A stretch of 9,654 bases of DNA from an uncultured Flavobacteriales bacterium (GCA_938092195.1 CALKHD010000216.1:1-9654), one strand, 5' to 3'. Positions 1 through 7,367 are shown, counted from the stretch's first letter. Numbers and translations are program-made. The notes: generated by a model not told the origin, from the sequence alone.

Positions 1-50
1 TGGGTGCCTTTTCCCGCGCCCGGAGGGCCGAAGAGTACAATGTTGCGCAT
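1..50 (-). CDS. adk: Adenylate kinase, N-terminal fragment (cut by window edge)
   Basis: Read on the minus strand from the ATG at 50-48, the 16 complete codons give MRNIVLFGPPGAGKGT, and the next two bases (CA) fit the expected Gln. This is the P-loop start of adenylate kinase: GPPGAGKGTQ is the nucleotide-binding loop of the family, preceded by the short beta strand NIVLFG. The enzyme is cytoplasmic and interconverts ATP + AMP and 2 ADP. The rest of the gene lies outside the window. The start has no obvious Shine-Dalgarno sequence, which is usual in Bacteroidota; a TATCTTCG box lies 6 nt upstream (57-64). The gene is divergent from the secreted-protein gene starting at 213, and the 162 bp between them hold no other gene I can see. 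The length is short, but the motif is very specific; another P-loop kinase is possible but less likely. Confidence 0.85.
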   Translation of the reverse strand, partial: MRNIVLFGPPGAGKGT

Positions 51-56
51 AGAACG

Positions 57-64
57 CGAAGATA
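57..64 (-). promoter_or_regulatory. Putative -7 promoter box (TATCTTCG) before adk
   Basis: On the minus strand TATCTTCG lies 6 nt upstream of the adk ATG. It matches the Bacteroidota -7 consensus TAnnTTTG except at one position. No clear TTG -33 element lies at the usual 19-23 bp; the best is CTG at 21 bp. The same box recurs before three other genes here, which raises confidence slightly. If real, the transcript would be leaderless or nearly so. Confidence 0.35.
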
Positions 65-212
65 ACCGCCCAAACGTCTGCTTCACAGGGAAGATTCACA
101 AGCCCCTGAGCCCCGTTCACAACCTGTCAGAAGAAGGCGAACAGAAATTCGTAAACGGGGTCACTTTCTCATCCGTTTGACTCAATTTAAAGGTTCATTC
201 GCCACTAGAATT

Positions 213-2789
213 ATGAAATCACAACACCACTTGCCAGGCCTGCTTTTGGCCATGTTTACCCTTCTTCCCAACCTGCATCAAGCTCAAGGTTCCTTTGGAC
301 TGGAAGTTGAAGTCGTTACCGAAGACATCGGAGTTTTGATCGGCGCGCTTGGGGTCACAGACCTCACGGGATACAGCACAACCCGGATTTACGTCACCAC
401 CGAAAACGAAGACGACTTTTTGTCCTCGGTTTCAGGAGATGCCACCAACCCCACCCTGGTGAACACCACCACGAACTTTTACCATGCCTTGCTGGGCGCA
501 GGCACCCCCAACGGGATCAACAGCCTGCTCTTTCCGGTATACCCTGACCTCGCCTATGACAGCTGGGTCACCATCGGCCTCGAAGGCGCCCCCAACGCCG
601 GTGCAGGAGAAGCCAATGTGAGCACCGTTCAGTCCAATGACAACCCTTGGTTGACCAATTTTGACCCGGGCGGAGGTCAAGCTGGCGGGAACATTGCCAT
701 CGATGATGCCATCGGAGGCGCATGGTACGCTTTGAATGGAGATGCCAATGGCGTTGCAGGCTCAGACCTTAAAGTACTGGCTGGCCAATTCACCACAACA
801 GGTGAGCTCAGCGGACAGTTTTACGTGCAAGTGTTCATCAACGGAGATGGCAGCGATGAATTTCGGGACACCTTTTACATCGGTGATGGAGCCCCCATTT
901 TGGGATGCACCGATGCCAATGCATGCAACTTCGACCCCGAAGCAACCGAGGACGATGATTCGTGCATCCTAGCCGCGACTGGGCTCGACTGCGATGGCAA
1001 CTGCCTCGAGGACGCCGATATGGACGGCATCTGCGACGGAGACGAAGTGCCCGGATGCGATGACGACATGGCCTGCAACTACAGCAGCGATGCCACAGAC
1101 AACGACGGATCGTGCACCTACGCCGAGGCTGGACTCGACTGCGATGGCAACTGCCTCGAGGACGCCGACATGGACGGCATCTGCGACGGAGACGAAGTGC
1201 CCGGCTGCACCGATGAAACCGCCACCAACTTTGATGCAGATGCCACCGATGACGACGGAAGCTGCACGTATCTCTGTGGACCTGAATGGGGAGAGCCCAC
1301 CACATACCCTGGCGTAGCCACAGTGTTGGCTCAGATCACTGTAGAAGGAGAAAACGCCAACATGATGGATGCCGTTGGCGCGTTTGTCGGCGATGAATTG
1401 AGAGGCGAAGCCGACATCATTGAGTTTGAGGGCGCCACGTACGTCAACATGACCGTTTACATTTCTGGAGGAGAAGAGGCCGTCAGCTTCGCATTGTTTC
1501 AACAAGACGACTGCTCCACCTGCGCCATCGATGCCGGAGTAAACGCCATGTCTTTTGGCGAGTATGGCAGTTTTGTGGACCCCCTCATGCTCGACGCCAA
1601 CTGCAGTGCCACGAGCTTAGAAGTGGAATTGACCGAGGGATGGAACTACGTCTCCACCAACTTGATCCCCAGCGACTACTCCATCTCCAACTTGTTTGAT
1701 GAGGCTTTGGCTGGCTCTTTGCTAAAAGTGCTGGGAGACGATGACTTCGCTTTGGGCAACAGCTACACCCCTGGCATCCCCAGCGTCTTTAATTCACTGC
1801 AATCCCATACAGATGCAGCTGGATATGTGATCAAAGTCAACATGGATGACTCTTGGATAAGCAGCGGTCTTCCCGTGGATCCGAGCACCACCCCCATGGA
1901 CCTCAACGAAGGCTGGAACATCATCGGCTATCTGCCACAGGTCGCTTTGCCTGTAGAGGATGCTTTCCAAACCATCGACGGCGTTGTGGGCACCGTGATT
2001 GACGGCCAGAATGGAACCGTATGGAACCCAGCCAACCCCAATGAATTCAACAGCCTGCTCAACCTCGAGCCCGGCCGTTCTTACTGGGTTCGCATGATTG
2101 AAGCGTCCACACTCACTTACCCCTCTGCCGAAGACGTTGAATCTCCTGAATTGGAAGAGGCCAACTCAAGCAACACTGCTGAGGGGGCTACAAACTGGAG
2201 TGTCAGCCGGGCGCCACTGGCTGCTGCAGTGGCCGCAGAAATTCAGCTTGATGGGGCCCCCATTTCCGGAGAAGCCTATCTCGGAGCCTTCGTGAATGAA
2301 ACCTGCGTCGCAGTCAGGACCGTCATGACGTTGGACAACATGAGTGCCGCGCAAATGGCCATCATGCTTCAAGAGACCAGCCAAGTTACCTTCAAGCTGT
2401 GGGTCAATGGGGACGTGCTCATCTCCGATGATGTGATGACGCTCGGTGGCGGACAAGAGCTGGGACAAGGCAACAACGCTCTGCCCATCATTCGTTTTGG
2501 GTCATCGGCCAATGGCATGGTAGATGGACATTTTGTGAGCAACGTATCCATGTCTCCCGTCCCGGCTTCTTCGGAAGCTTGGATGAACCTCGAACTTGAA
2601 CAAGGAGGACAAATGGAAATCAATGTGTTTGACGCACGCGGTGCCAGGGTCGCAACCTTGCACAAAGGCGAAATGTCCGCGGGTCAGCACCGCTTGCCCA
2701 TCCACGTTGGAAACTGGGCATCGGGAACCTACTTCGTTCAGGGCATCAGCCCGAAGGGGGTGTTCCGCAGCCCACTGATTGTTCGGTAA
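213..2789 (+). CDS. Multi-domain secreted protein with Cys/Asp repeats and T9SS type A sorting domain
   Basis: I choose the ATG at 213 (858 aa) because it begins a normal signal peptide (residues 1-25: hydrophobic LLLAMFTLL, then HQAQ). The TTG start at 177 would add 12 residues before it. Order of parts: an uncharacterised domain, about 27-226, containing YDSWVTIG, GGAWYAL and LKVLAGQFTT; a 50-residue Cys/Asp repeat, 2.5 copies, about 231-354; a domain at about 356-464 with DAVGAFVGDELRGEA; two 'EGWN' repeats at about 468-555 and 560-638; a second copy of the GAFV domain at about 661-761 (YLGAFVNETCVAVR); and a T9SS type A sorting domain at about 776-858 (MSPVPASS..., INVFDARGARV, SGTYFVQGI). 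T9SS domains direct export across the outer membrane and removal of the domain, usually with surface attachment or release. No catalytic motif is visible, so an adhesive or structural role is an inference. A terminator follows 20 bp after the stop. Confidence 0.85.
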   Translation: MKSQHHLPGLLLAMFTLLPNLHQAQGSFGLEVEVVTEDIGVLIGALGVTDLTGYSTTRIYVTTENEDDFLSSVSGDATNPTLVNTTTNFYHALLGAGTPNGINSLLFPVYPDLAYDSWVTIGLEGAPNAGAGEANVSTVQSNDNPWLTNFDPGGGQAGGNIAIDDAIGGAWYALNGDANGVAGSDLKVLAGQFTTTGELSGQFYVQVFINGDGSDEFRDTFYIGDGAPILGCTDANACNFDPEATEDDDSCILAATGLDCDGNCLEDADMDGICDGDEVPGCDDDMACNYSSDATDNDGSCTYAEAGLDCDGNCLEDADMDGICDGDEVPGCTDETATNFDADATDDDGSCTYLCGPEWGEPTTYPGVATVLAQITVEGENANMMDAVGAFVGDELRGEADIIEFEGATYVNMTVYISGGEEAVSFALFQQDDCSTCAIDAGVNAMSFGEYGSFVDPLMLDANCSATSLEVELTEGWNYVSTNLIPSDYSISNLFDEALAGSLLKVLGDDDFALGNSYTPGIPSVFNSLQSHTDAAGYVIKVNMDDSWISSGLPVDPSTTPMDLNEGWNIIGYLPQVALPVEDAFQTIDGVVGTVIDGQNGTVWNPANPNEFNSLLNLEPGRSYWVRMIEASTLTYPSAEDVESPELEEANSSNTAEGATNWSVSRAPLAAAVAAEIQLDGAPISGEAYLGAFVNETCVAVRTVMTLDNMSAAQMAIMLQETSQVTFKLWVNGDVLISDDVMTLGGGQELGQGNNALPIIRFGSSANGMVDGHFVSNVSMSPVPASSEAWMNLELEQGGQMEINVFDARGARVATLHKGEMSAGQHRLPIHVGNWASGTYFVQGISPKGVFRSPLIVR
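903..1274 (+). repeat. 150-bp tandem repeat encoding Cys/Asp-rich 50-residue units
   Basis: Units start at 903, 1053 and 1203; the third is partial (about 72 bp). Each opens with a GC[TD]D..AC/TN[FY]..DAT.DDGSC-type segment, and the first two continue into LDCDGNCLEDADMDGICDG, an acidic run like a thrombospondin type 3 calcium-binding repeat. The DNA is most alike at 984-1054 versus 1134-1204, where 71 bp differ at only one base (1019/1169), suggesting recent duplication or conversion. Cys spacing would allow disulphides within each unit, and the Asp pattern suggests calcium binding (inference from the family). Confidence 0.9.
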
Positions 2790-2809
2790 GAACGAAGAAC
2801 CAAACCAAG

Positions 2810-2839
2810 AAAAAGCCCGCACCATGCGGGCTTTTTTTT
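2810..2839. terminator. Bidirectional intrinsic terminator between convergent genes
   Basis: GCCCGC (2815-2820) pairs with GCGGGC (2826-2831) around the loop ACCAT. The stem is extended by A-T pairs, and T8 follows on the plus strand (2832-2839). On the minus strand the same hairpin ends in T5. It lies 20 bp after the T9SS gene and 85 bp beyond the stop of the convergent GH13 gene, so it can serve both. Confidence 0.9.
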
Positions 2840-2864
2840 CGCCAGAAAAACGCAAGTGCTTTAC

Positions 2865-2914
2865 CAGTTTAGAAACTGAAACAGGGTTTCGCTTGAGCTG
2901 GGCAGCGGCCCAGC
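2865..2914. other. Cluster of three small inverted repeats past the GH13 stop codon
   Basis: CAGTTT-AG-AAACTG (2865-2878), GAAAC-AGG-GTTTC (2878-2890) and GCTGGGC-AGCG-GCCCAGC (2897-2914) lie between the GH13 stop and the shared terminator. None has its own T-tract. They could form 3'-end structure in the GH13 transcript or be chance; I assign no function. Confidence 0.3.
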
Positions 2915-2924
2915 GCGAAGTCCA

Positions 2925-5864
2925 TCAAGGACAAACTCCTCCAAAGACAGAGAGCAAGGCCAAAACATCGGACACGCCAATGATGCCGTCGCCGTCAAGG
3001 TCTTCATCACATGTGATCAAACCCATGCACAACCCAAGTTCTCCATCCCAATAGGTGGTGGGGCCGCAAAACACTGACCCGTCTTCGATGGGACCCTCTG
3101 TGTCTGGGCAGTCACAAGCCACGCACTCGCCAAAACATACCGTTGAAGGTGAGGCCATGGCCGAAGACGGTGTGGCCTGTCGGTTGAATCCACCCAAACC
3201 ATTGTCTGTCCCGCACAATTCAGGCACCTCTTCTGCATCTGCCCAATCTGAGGAAGACAGAAACTTGTAATCGAAAGGCGTGTCGCCCGTGATGGTGACC
3301 TCCAAACGCCAGACGCCCTCTCCTTCATCGGTCATGGGCGACGCCGCTGCATCCCAACCTTGAAAGCCACCGGCGACAAAGACTTGATCCGGCACCGGAT
3401 CCAAGCAGGTCACATCCACTTCAAAAGCCACCAAATATTGACATGAACCGTCGTCCACGTTGGCACCGGCATCAAAGTTGAGTGCCCCTGCATCCATGCA
3501 CCCAGGAAAATCCAGGTTGACTTCACAAGCCACGCACCCTCCAAAGCACACAGGACCAATGGAGTCTGGACCGGATACAATCCATTCGCGGTTGAAGCCA
3601 CCAAAACCATCGCTGGTGCCACACCCCATGGGCACCACCTCTTCATCGCCCCAATTGGTGCCATTGATGAATTTGTAGGTGACCAACTCCCCTTCTGTCG
3701 CAACAAATGACGCCGTCCAAAACCCATTGGACTGGAGGGTCAGCGGTGTGTTAGAGGGCGACCAACCCTGGAAAGATCCTGCCACATGGATGCCTTCCGG
3801 GGAAAGGACACTGGCTTCCTCAAGGTCACTGACATCGACGGCAAGTGTGAACTGAAAATCACATGGCTCCTCTGCACCAAAATTGAGCGCTTCGGCATTC
3901 GTGCAGGTCTCATCCAAAGCCAAAGGGGTGTCTTCTGGCACGAGGGTCACAGATGTGTCGATCCACAAATGCCATTGACCGGGGGCAAAATAAACGGAGG
4001 CACCAAGGTCGGCCACCTCCCAAGTCGACCCCGAGATGGCATCGGTCCAGCTTCCCGTGTGGGGAAATCCAGGATTCATGTCGAAGCCGACCATGTCAAA
4101 GTTTCCGCACAACACCACATTTTGGTCGGGTGAATACAGGTTCAATCGCTTTCCCCCACCTCCAAAATCAACAGAATAATCGTAGGTGGAAAAGACAGGC
4201 TCATCGCGCTTCAATTCGCAGATTGCCTTGATGGCCCTCGCCAAGTCTTGCCTTTCAGGTACCAAAGCCAAGTCCAACCATGGCTCCGGCTTCTCATCCA
4301 GCTTACAGGATTCTTGGTACGTGCCGTCTCCACAAGAAAAGATGGACACATCGTACCCAAACTCCCCCCATTGGTACATCATTTTAGGGCCAGGCAAGGT
4401 GAGCAGGAATGCGTGCATCATGGCCAGCCTCTCCATACCCGTCTCCAAATCCTTCACATCATAATCGGGGGTCTCGTTTCCGTAAAGCAACAAGTCATGG
4501 GCAACACGCTGCTCATCATGGCTTTCGGCATAGGCCACCAAATTCGGCCACGACCAACCTCGATTCTGCCACGATGCCCAAGAGAAATCGCCGCCGTACC
4601 CCATGGCTGCCTCTTTGAACGCAGACGTGGATTTGCCCCAAAGAAGGAATCCACCATTGGCCAGAGCCGTCTCCTCAGAGTTGTCGCCCAAATGCTCCAA
4701 AATCATATACGTCCCGGGATGTTGGGACCAAATGTGGTTGGCGTATTCAAACAGGATGTCTACCCGACTTTGGTCATAGCTGCTCCAAGCCCCCACATCG
4801 CCCAGGGTGTTGTTTTGGGTCAACCCCTTGGACAAGTCCACGCGAAAGCCGTCCACGTGAAACTCATCCAACCAGTGATCAAACACCCGCTTCCAAAATT
4901 CGCGCGTCCAAGGGTCACCGTGATTGAAGTCATACCCCAAGCCGTACGGGTGAATTTGCTGCTCGTTGAACCAGGGGTTCTCCTCGGCAACATTGCCCGC
5001 TTCATTTTGGTACATCCTCACCAAAGGGTCCAACCCAAAACTGTGGTTGGGGACTACGTCCAGAATCACGGCTATGCCTTTGGCGTGAGCTGCATTCACC
5101 AACCTCTTCAAAGCCGCATCGTCACCATACGCCTTGTCCACAGCAAAACGATTCGAAGGGTTGTACCCCCAACTGGTATTGCCATCGAATTCGCTCACCG
5201 GCATGATTTCAATGGCGGTCACTCCCAGCCACTCCAAATGGTCCATGCGTTCGACCACCGCATTGAAGTCACGGGAAGCATCCCAATCCCTCACCAATAG
5301 CTCATAGATAACCAAGCGGTCCTGCGCCGGGCGCGAATATGACTGATCTGACCATTGAAAGTCCGGCACCTCTGTCCGAAATGCCGCCACTGGCCACGAG
5401 GCATGCTCTGAAGGAAAAACAGGCCTGTTTGGAAAGGTCTCCGCGGGGACATAACCATCGTTCCATGGGTCCAATACCAAGGGCGCATAGGGATCGGCCA
5501 CCTCGATGGTGTCGTCCAACAAATAATGGAACCGTGTCCATGCTCCTGGCAAGAGTCCATCCACCTCCAACCACCACGTGTTGCCATCCAAAGAACGATT
5601 CATCAGATAACCCGGCTCAATCTCCCAATTGTTGAAGTCACCCCTGACGTGAACATGGTCTTTCGCCGGTGCCCGCAATTGCAAATGAGCTCGGTCGGGG
5701 CCCAGCACTTCAATCCCGTCTTTGCGGCCCTGTGGAGGGTCTTGAATCAAGCCCTGGCCCAAAGTGACCAACCCAGCTGTCAACATCAAGAAAACAGCAG
5801 CACTTCGAAACACAAGCACCCCAAAAAACAAGGGCTTAAAAAAAGTGAGAGCCTTGACAGCCAT
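2925..5864 (-). CDS. Secreted GH13 alpha-amylase-family glycosidase with CBM48, two C-terminal E-set modules and dockerin-like tail
   Basis: The 979-aa product starts with a long signal sequence (about 1-38, two hydrophobic stretches, ending near GQG). A CBM48-like glycogen/starch-binding domain spans about 52-135 (VRGDFNNW). The GH13 barrel spans about 185-540 with all conserved regions: DVVPNH (269-274), GFRVD with nucleophile Asp343, ILEH with acid/base Glu390, and ESHD with Asp450. It is therefore expected to hydrolyse, or possibly transfer, alpha-1,4-glucan outside the cytoplasm. A beta domain follows to about 640. Two homologous modules, about 672-780 and 812-917, each carry VAG.FQGW, YKF, CGT..G.GGFNR and end in VCFG.CVAC; they look like starch-binding E-set/CBM20-type folds (inference). 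A GCMDAGALNFD..DDGSC linker joins them. The tail 955-966 (DLDGDGIIGVSD) is one complete dockerin-type calcium loop. No T9SS domain is visible. The exact GH13 subfamily and product are not determined. Confidence 0.92.
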   Translation of the reverse strand: MAVKALTFFKPLFFGVLVFRSAAVFLMLTAGLVTLGQGLIQDPPQGRKDGIEVLGPDRAHLQLRAPAKDHVHVRGDFNNWEIEPGYLMNRSLDGNTWWLEVDGLLPGAWTRFHYLLDDTIEVADPYAPLVLDPWNDGYVPAETFPNRPVFPSEHASWPVAAFRTEVPDFQWSDQSYSRPAQDRLVIYELLVRDWDASRDFNAVVERMDHLEWLGVTAIEIMPVSEFDGNTSWGYNPSNRFAVDKAYGDDAALKRLVNAAHAKGIAVILDVVPNHSFGLDPLVRMYQNEAGNVAEENPWFNEQQIHPYGLGYDFNHGDPWTREFWKRVFDHWLDEFHVDGFRVDLSKGLTQNNTLGDVGAWSSYDQSRVDILFEYANHIWSQHPGTYMILEHLGDNSEETALANGGFLLWGKSTSAFKEAAMGYGGDFSWASWQNRGWSWPNLVAYAESHDEQRVAHDLLLYGNETPDYDVKDLETGMERLAMMHAFLLTLPGPKMMYQWGEFGYDVSIFSCGDGTYQESCKLDEKPEPWLDLALVPERQDLARAIKAICELKRDEPVFSTYDYSVDFGGGGKRLNLYSPDQNVVLCGNFDMVGFDMNPGFPHTGSWTDAISGSTWEVADLGASVYFAPGQWHLWIDTSVTLVPEDTPLALDETCTNAEALNFGAEEPCDFQFTLAVDVSDLEEASVLSPEGIHVAGSFQGWSPSNTPLTLQSNGFWTASFVATEGELVTYKFINGTNWGDEEVVPMGCGTSDGFGGFNREWIVSGPDSIGPVCFGGCVACEVNLDFPGCMDAGALNFDAGANVDDGSCQYLVAFEVDVTCLDPVPDQVFVAGGFQGWDAAASPMTDEGEGVWRLEVTITGDTPFDYKFLSSSDWADAEEVPELCGTDNGLGGFNRQATPSSAMASPSTVCFGECVACDCPDTEGPIEDGSVFCGPTTYWDGELGLCMGLITCDEDLDGDGIIGVSDVLALLSVFGGVCP

Positions 5865-5868
5865 AACC

Positions 5869-5900
5869 CTAAGATACGACCCCTATTTTCGCACCCTCAA
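5869..5900 (-). promoter_or_regulatory. Putative Bacteroidota promoter of the GH13 gene
   Basis: On the minus strand TTG (5900-5898), a 21-bp spacer and TATCTTAG (5876-5869) match the Bacteroidota -33/-7 pattern (TTG, TAnnTTTG) with one mismatch. The -7 box ends only 4 nt before the ATG at 5864, so the transcript would be nearly leaderless. This is the best-formed promoter candidate in the window, but it rests on consensus matching alone. Confidence 0.45.
5884..5891 (+). promoter_or_regulatory. Putative -7 box (TATTTTCG) for lpdA
   Basis: TATTTTCG matches TAnnTTTG at all but one position and lies 18 nt before the lpdA ATG, inside the 45-bp gap shared with the divergent GH13 gene. The nearest upstream TTG (5854-5856) is 27 bp away, longer than usual, so the call is weak. 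Confidence 0.3.
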
Positions 5901-5909
5901 TCCGTTTTT

Positions 5910-7298
5910 ATGAAATACGATATCCTGGTACTGGGCAGTGGTCCCGGCGGTTACGTTACCGCCATCCGAGCGTCTCAACTCGGAATGAAAGTGGCCATTG
6001 TTGAACGCGAAGCACTGGGCGGCATTTGCCTCAACTGGGGCTGCATTCCAACGAAGGCATTGCTCAAGAGCGCCAATGTGTTCGAATACATCGAGCACGC
6101 CGAAGATTACGGCATTCAAGTGAACAAGCCCAAGGTCGATTTTGGCGGCATGGTCTCTCGGTCTCGTGGCGTTGCCAACGGCATGTCCAAGGGAGTTCAG
6201 TTCTTGATGAAGAAGAACAAAATTGACGTGATCATGGGGGACGGCAAGTTGATGCCGGGCCGCAAAGTGGAAGTGACCGACGACAAAGGGGCCAAGCAAA
6301 CCGTTGAAGCCAATCATGTGATTGTGGCCACAGGCGCACGCAGCCGCAAATTGCCCAACCTTCCGCAAGACGGGAAAAAGATCATCGGATACCGCGAAGC
6401 CATGACCATGGCCAAGCAACCCAAGAAAATGGTGGTCGTGGGGTCAGGCGCCATCGGCGTAGAGTTCGCTTACTTCTACAATGCCATCGGAACCGATGTC
6501 ACCGTGGTTGAATACCTGCCCAACATTGTTCCCGTTGAAGACACTGACGTTTCTAAGCAACTCGCGCGGAGCTTCAAGAAAGCGGGGGTCAACATCATGA
6601 CTTCCAGCGAAGTAACGAAGGTGGACACCTCGGGGTCAGGGGTCAAAGTTCACGTGAAGACCAAAAAAGGAGAAGAAGTCATCGACGCCGATGTGGTCTT
6701 GAGTGCCGTGGGCGTTGTGGCCAACATCGAAAACATTGGCCTTGAAGAGGTGGGCATTGCAACGGACCGCGGAAAGGTGATTGTAGATGACTTCTACAAA
6801 ACCAACATCCCCGGCTATTACGCCATTGGCGATTGCGTTCCCGGCCCATCGCTGGCCCACGTGGCGAGTGCTGAAGGCATCTTGTGTGTCGAAAAAATCG
6901 CAGGTCATCAGGTGGAGCCCATCGACTATGGGAACATCCCAGGCTGCACATACTGTTTCCCAGAAGTGGCCAGTGTGGGCAAGACCGAGCAGGCCTGCAA
7001 AGAAGAAGGCATTGAAATCAAAGTGGGGTCATTCCCGTTCAGCGCTTCTGGAAAAGCCAGCGCGGCAGGGCACAAGGATGGTTTCGTGAAACTCATTTTT
7101 GACGCCAAATACGGAGAGCTCCTTGGGGGGCACATGATTGGCGCCAACGTGACCGAGATGATTGCAGAAATCGTCGCCGTGCGAAAGTTGGAGACCACCG
7201 GTCATGAAATGATCAAGACCATCCACCCTCACCCCACTCTGAGTGAAGCGGTCATGGAGGCCGCTGCCGCGGCATATGATGAAGTGATTCACCTTTGA
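5910..7298 (+). CDS. lpdA: Dihydrolipoyl dehydrogenase (E3 component)
   Basis: The 462-aa flavoprotein reoxidises dihydrolipoamide with NAD+ as the E3 subunit of pyruvate and 2-oxoacid dehydrogenase complexes and of the glycine cleavage system. Visible signatures: FAD-binding GSGPGG (9-14); redox-active disulphide in GGICLNWGCIPTKALL (Cys40, Cys45); NAD-binding VVVGSGAIGVEFA (about 175-187); second FAD motif YYAIGD (303-308); and the dimer-domain catalytic HPTLSE (His441, Glu446). The length is typical of the family. I chose the ATG at 5910 because the FAD motif begins there; the open frame runs further upstream, but that extension overlaps the divergent amylase gene and does not resemble Lpd. 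No E1 or E2 genes lie beside it, so this copy is probably shared between complexes (inference). It ends just before a bidirectional terminator. Confidence 0.96.
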   Translation: MKYDILVLGSGPGGYVTAIRASQLGMKVAIVEREALGGICLNWGCIPTKALLKSANVFEYIEHAEDYGIQVNKPKVDFGGMVSRSRGVANGMSKGVQFLMKKNKIDVIMGDGKLMPGRKVEVTDDKGAKQTVEANHVIVATGARSRKLPNLPQDGKKIIGYREAMTMAKQPKKMVVVGSGAIGVEFAYFYNAIGTDVTVVEYLPNIVPVEDTDVSKQLARSFKKAGVNIMTSSEVTKVDTSGSGVKVHVKTKKGEEVIDADVVLSAVGVVANIENIGLEEVGIATDRGKVIVDDFYKTNIPGYYAIGDCVPGPSLAHVASAEGILCVEKIAGHQVEPIDYGNIPGCTYCFPEVASVGKTEQACKEEGIEIKVGSFPFSASGKASAAGHKDGFVKLIFDAKYGELLGGHMIGANVTEMIAEIVAVRKLETTGHEMIKTIHPHPTLSEAVMEAAAAAYDEVIHL

Positions 7299-7319
7299 AT
7301 CATCCCTTCTCCGAAAAAC

Positions 7320-7347
7320 AAGAAAGGCGCCCATGGGCGCCTTTCTT
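7320..7347. terminator. Bidirectional intrinsic terminator (perfect 14-bp inverted repeat)
   Basis: AAGAAAGGCGCCCA (7320-7333) is directly followed by its exact complement (7334-7347). In RNA the centre opens as a small loop around CATG. Plus-strand T-rich sequence (TTTCTTCTT) follows for lpdA, and on the minus strand TTTCTTGTTTTT follows for the cluster ending at 7368. It sits 21 bp after the lpdA stop and 20 bp beyond the convergent stop. Confidence 0.88.
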
Positions 7348-7367
7348 CTTGTGAATCGCAATGGGCC

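Noticed and set aside
177..212. TTG start 12 codons upstream of the T9SS gene
   Set aside because: The ATG at 213 gives a standard signal peptide; the extra residues would only lengthen the region before it.
838..1305. A 155-codon Arg/Cys-rich minus-strand frame
   Set aside because: It is the reverse complement of the Asp/Cys tandem repeat; its periodic RRRCR composition is explained by that repeat.
4248..5300. A 350-codon open frame on the plus strand, antisense to the GH13 gene
   Set aside because: It lies wholly inside the GH13 catalytic domain, whose motifs are all intact on the other strand. The predicted product has no recognisable domain and is the shadow of a GC-biased gene.
5526..5909. 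A 128-codon upstream extension of the lpdA frame
   Set aside because: It overlaps the start of the divergent amylase gene, and the FAD-binding N-terminus of Lpd begins exactly at the ATG at 5910.
6021..6059. CLNWGC redox motif of Lpd with Trp between the cysteines, considered as a variant
   Set aside because: The residue between Asn and Gly varies among Lpd enzymes, and CLNWGC forms are known; both cysteines are present.
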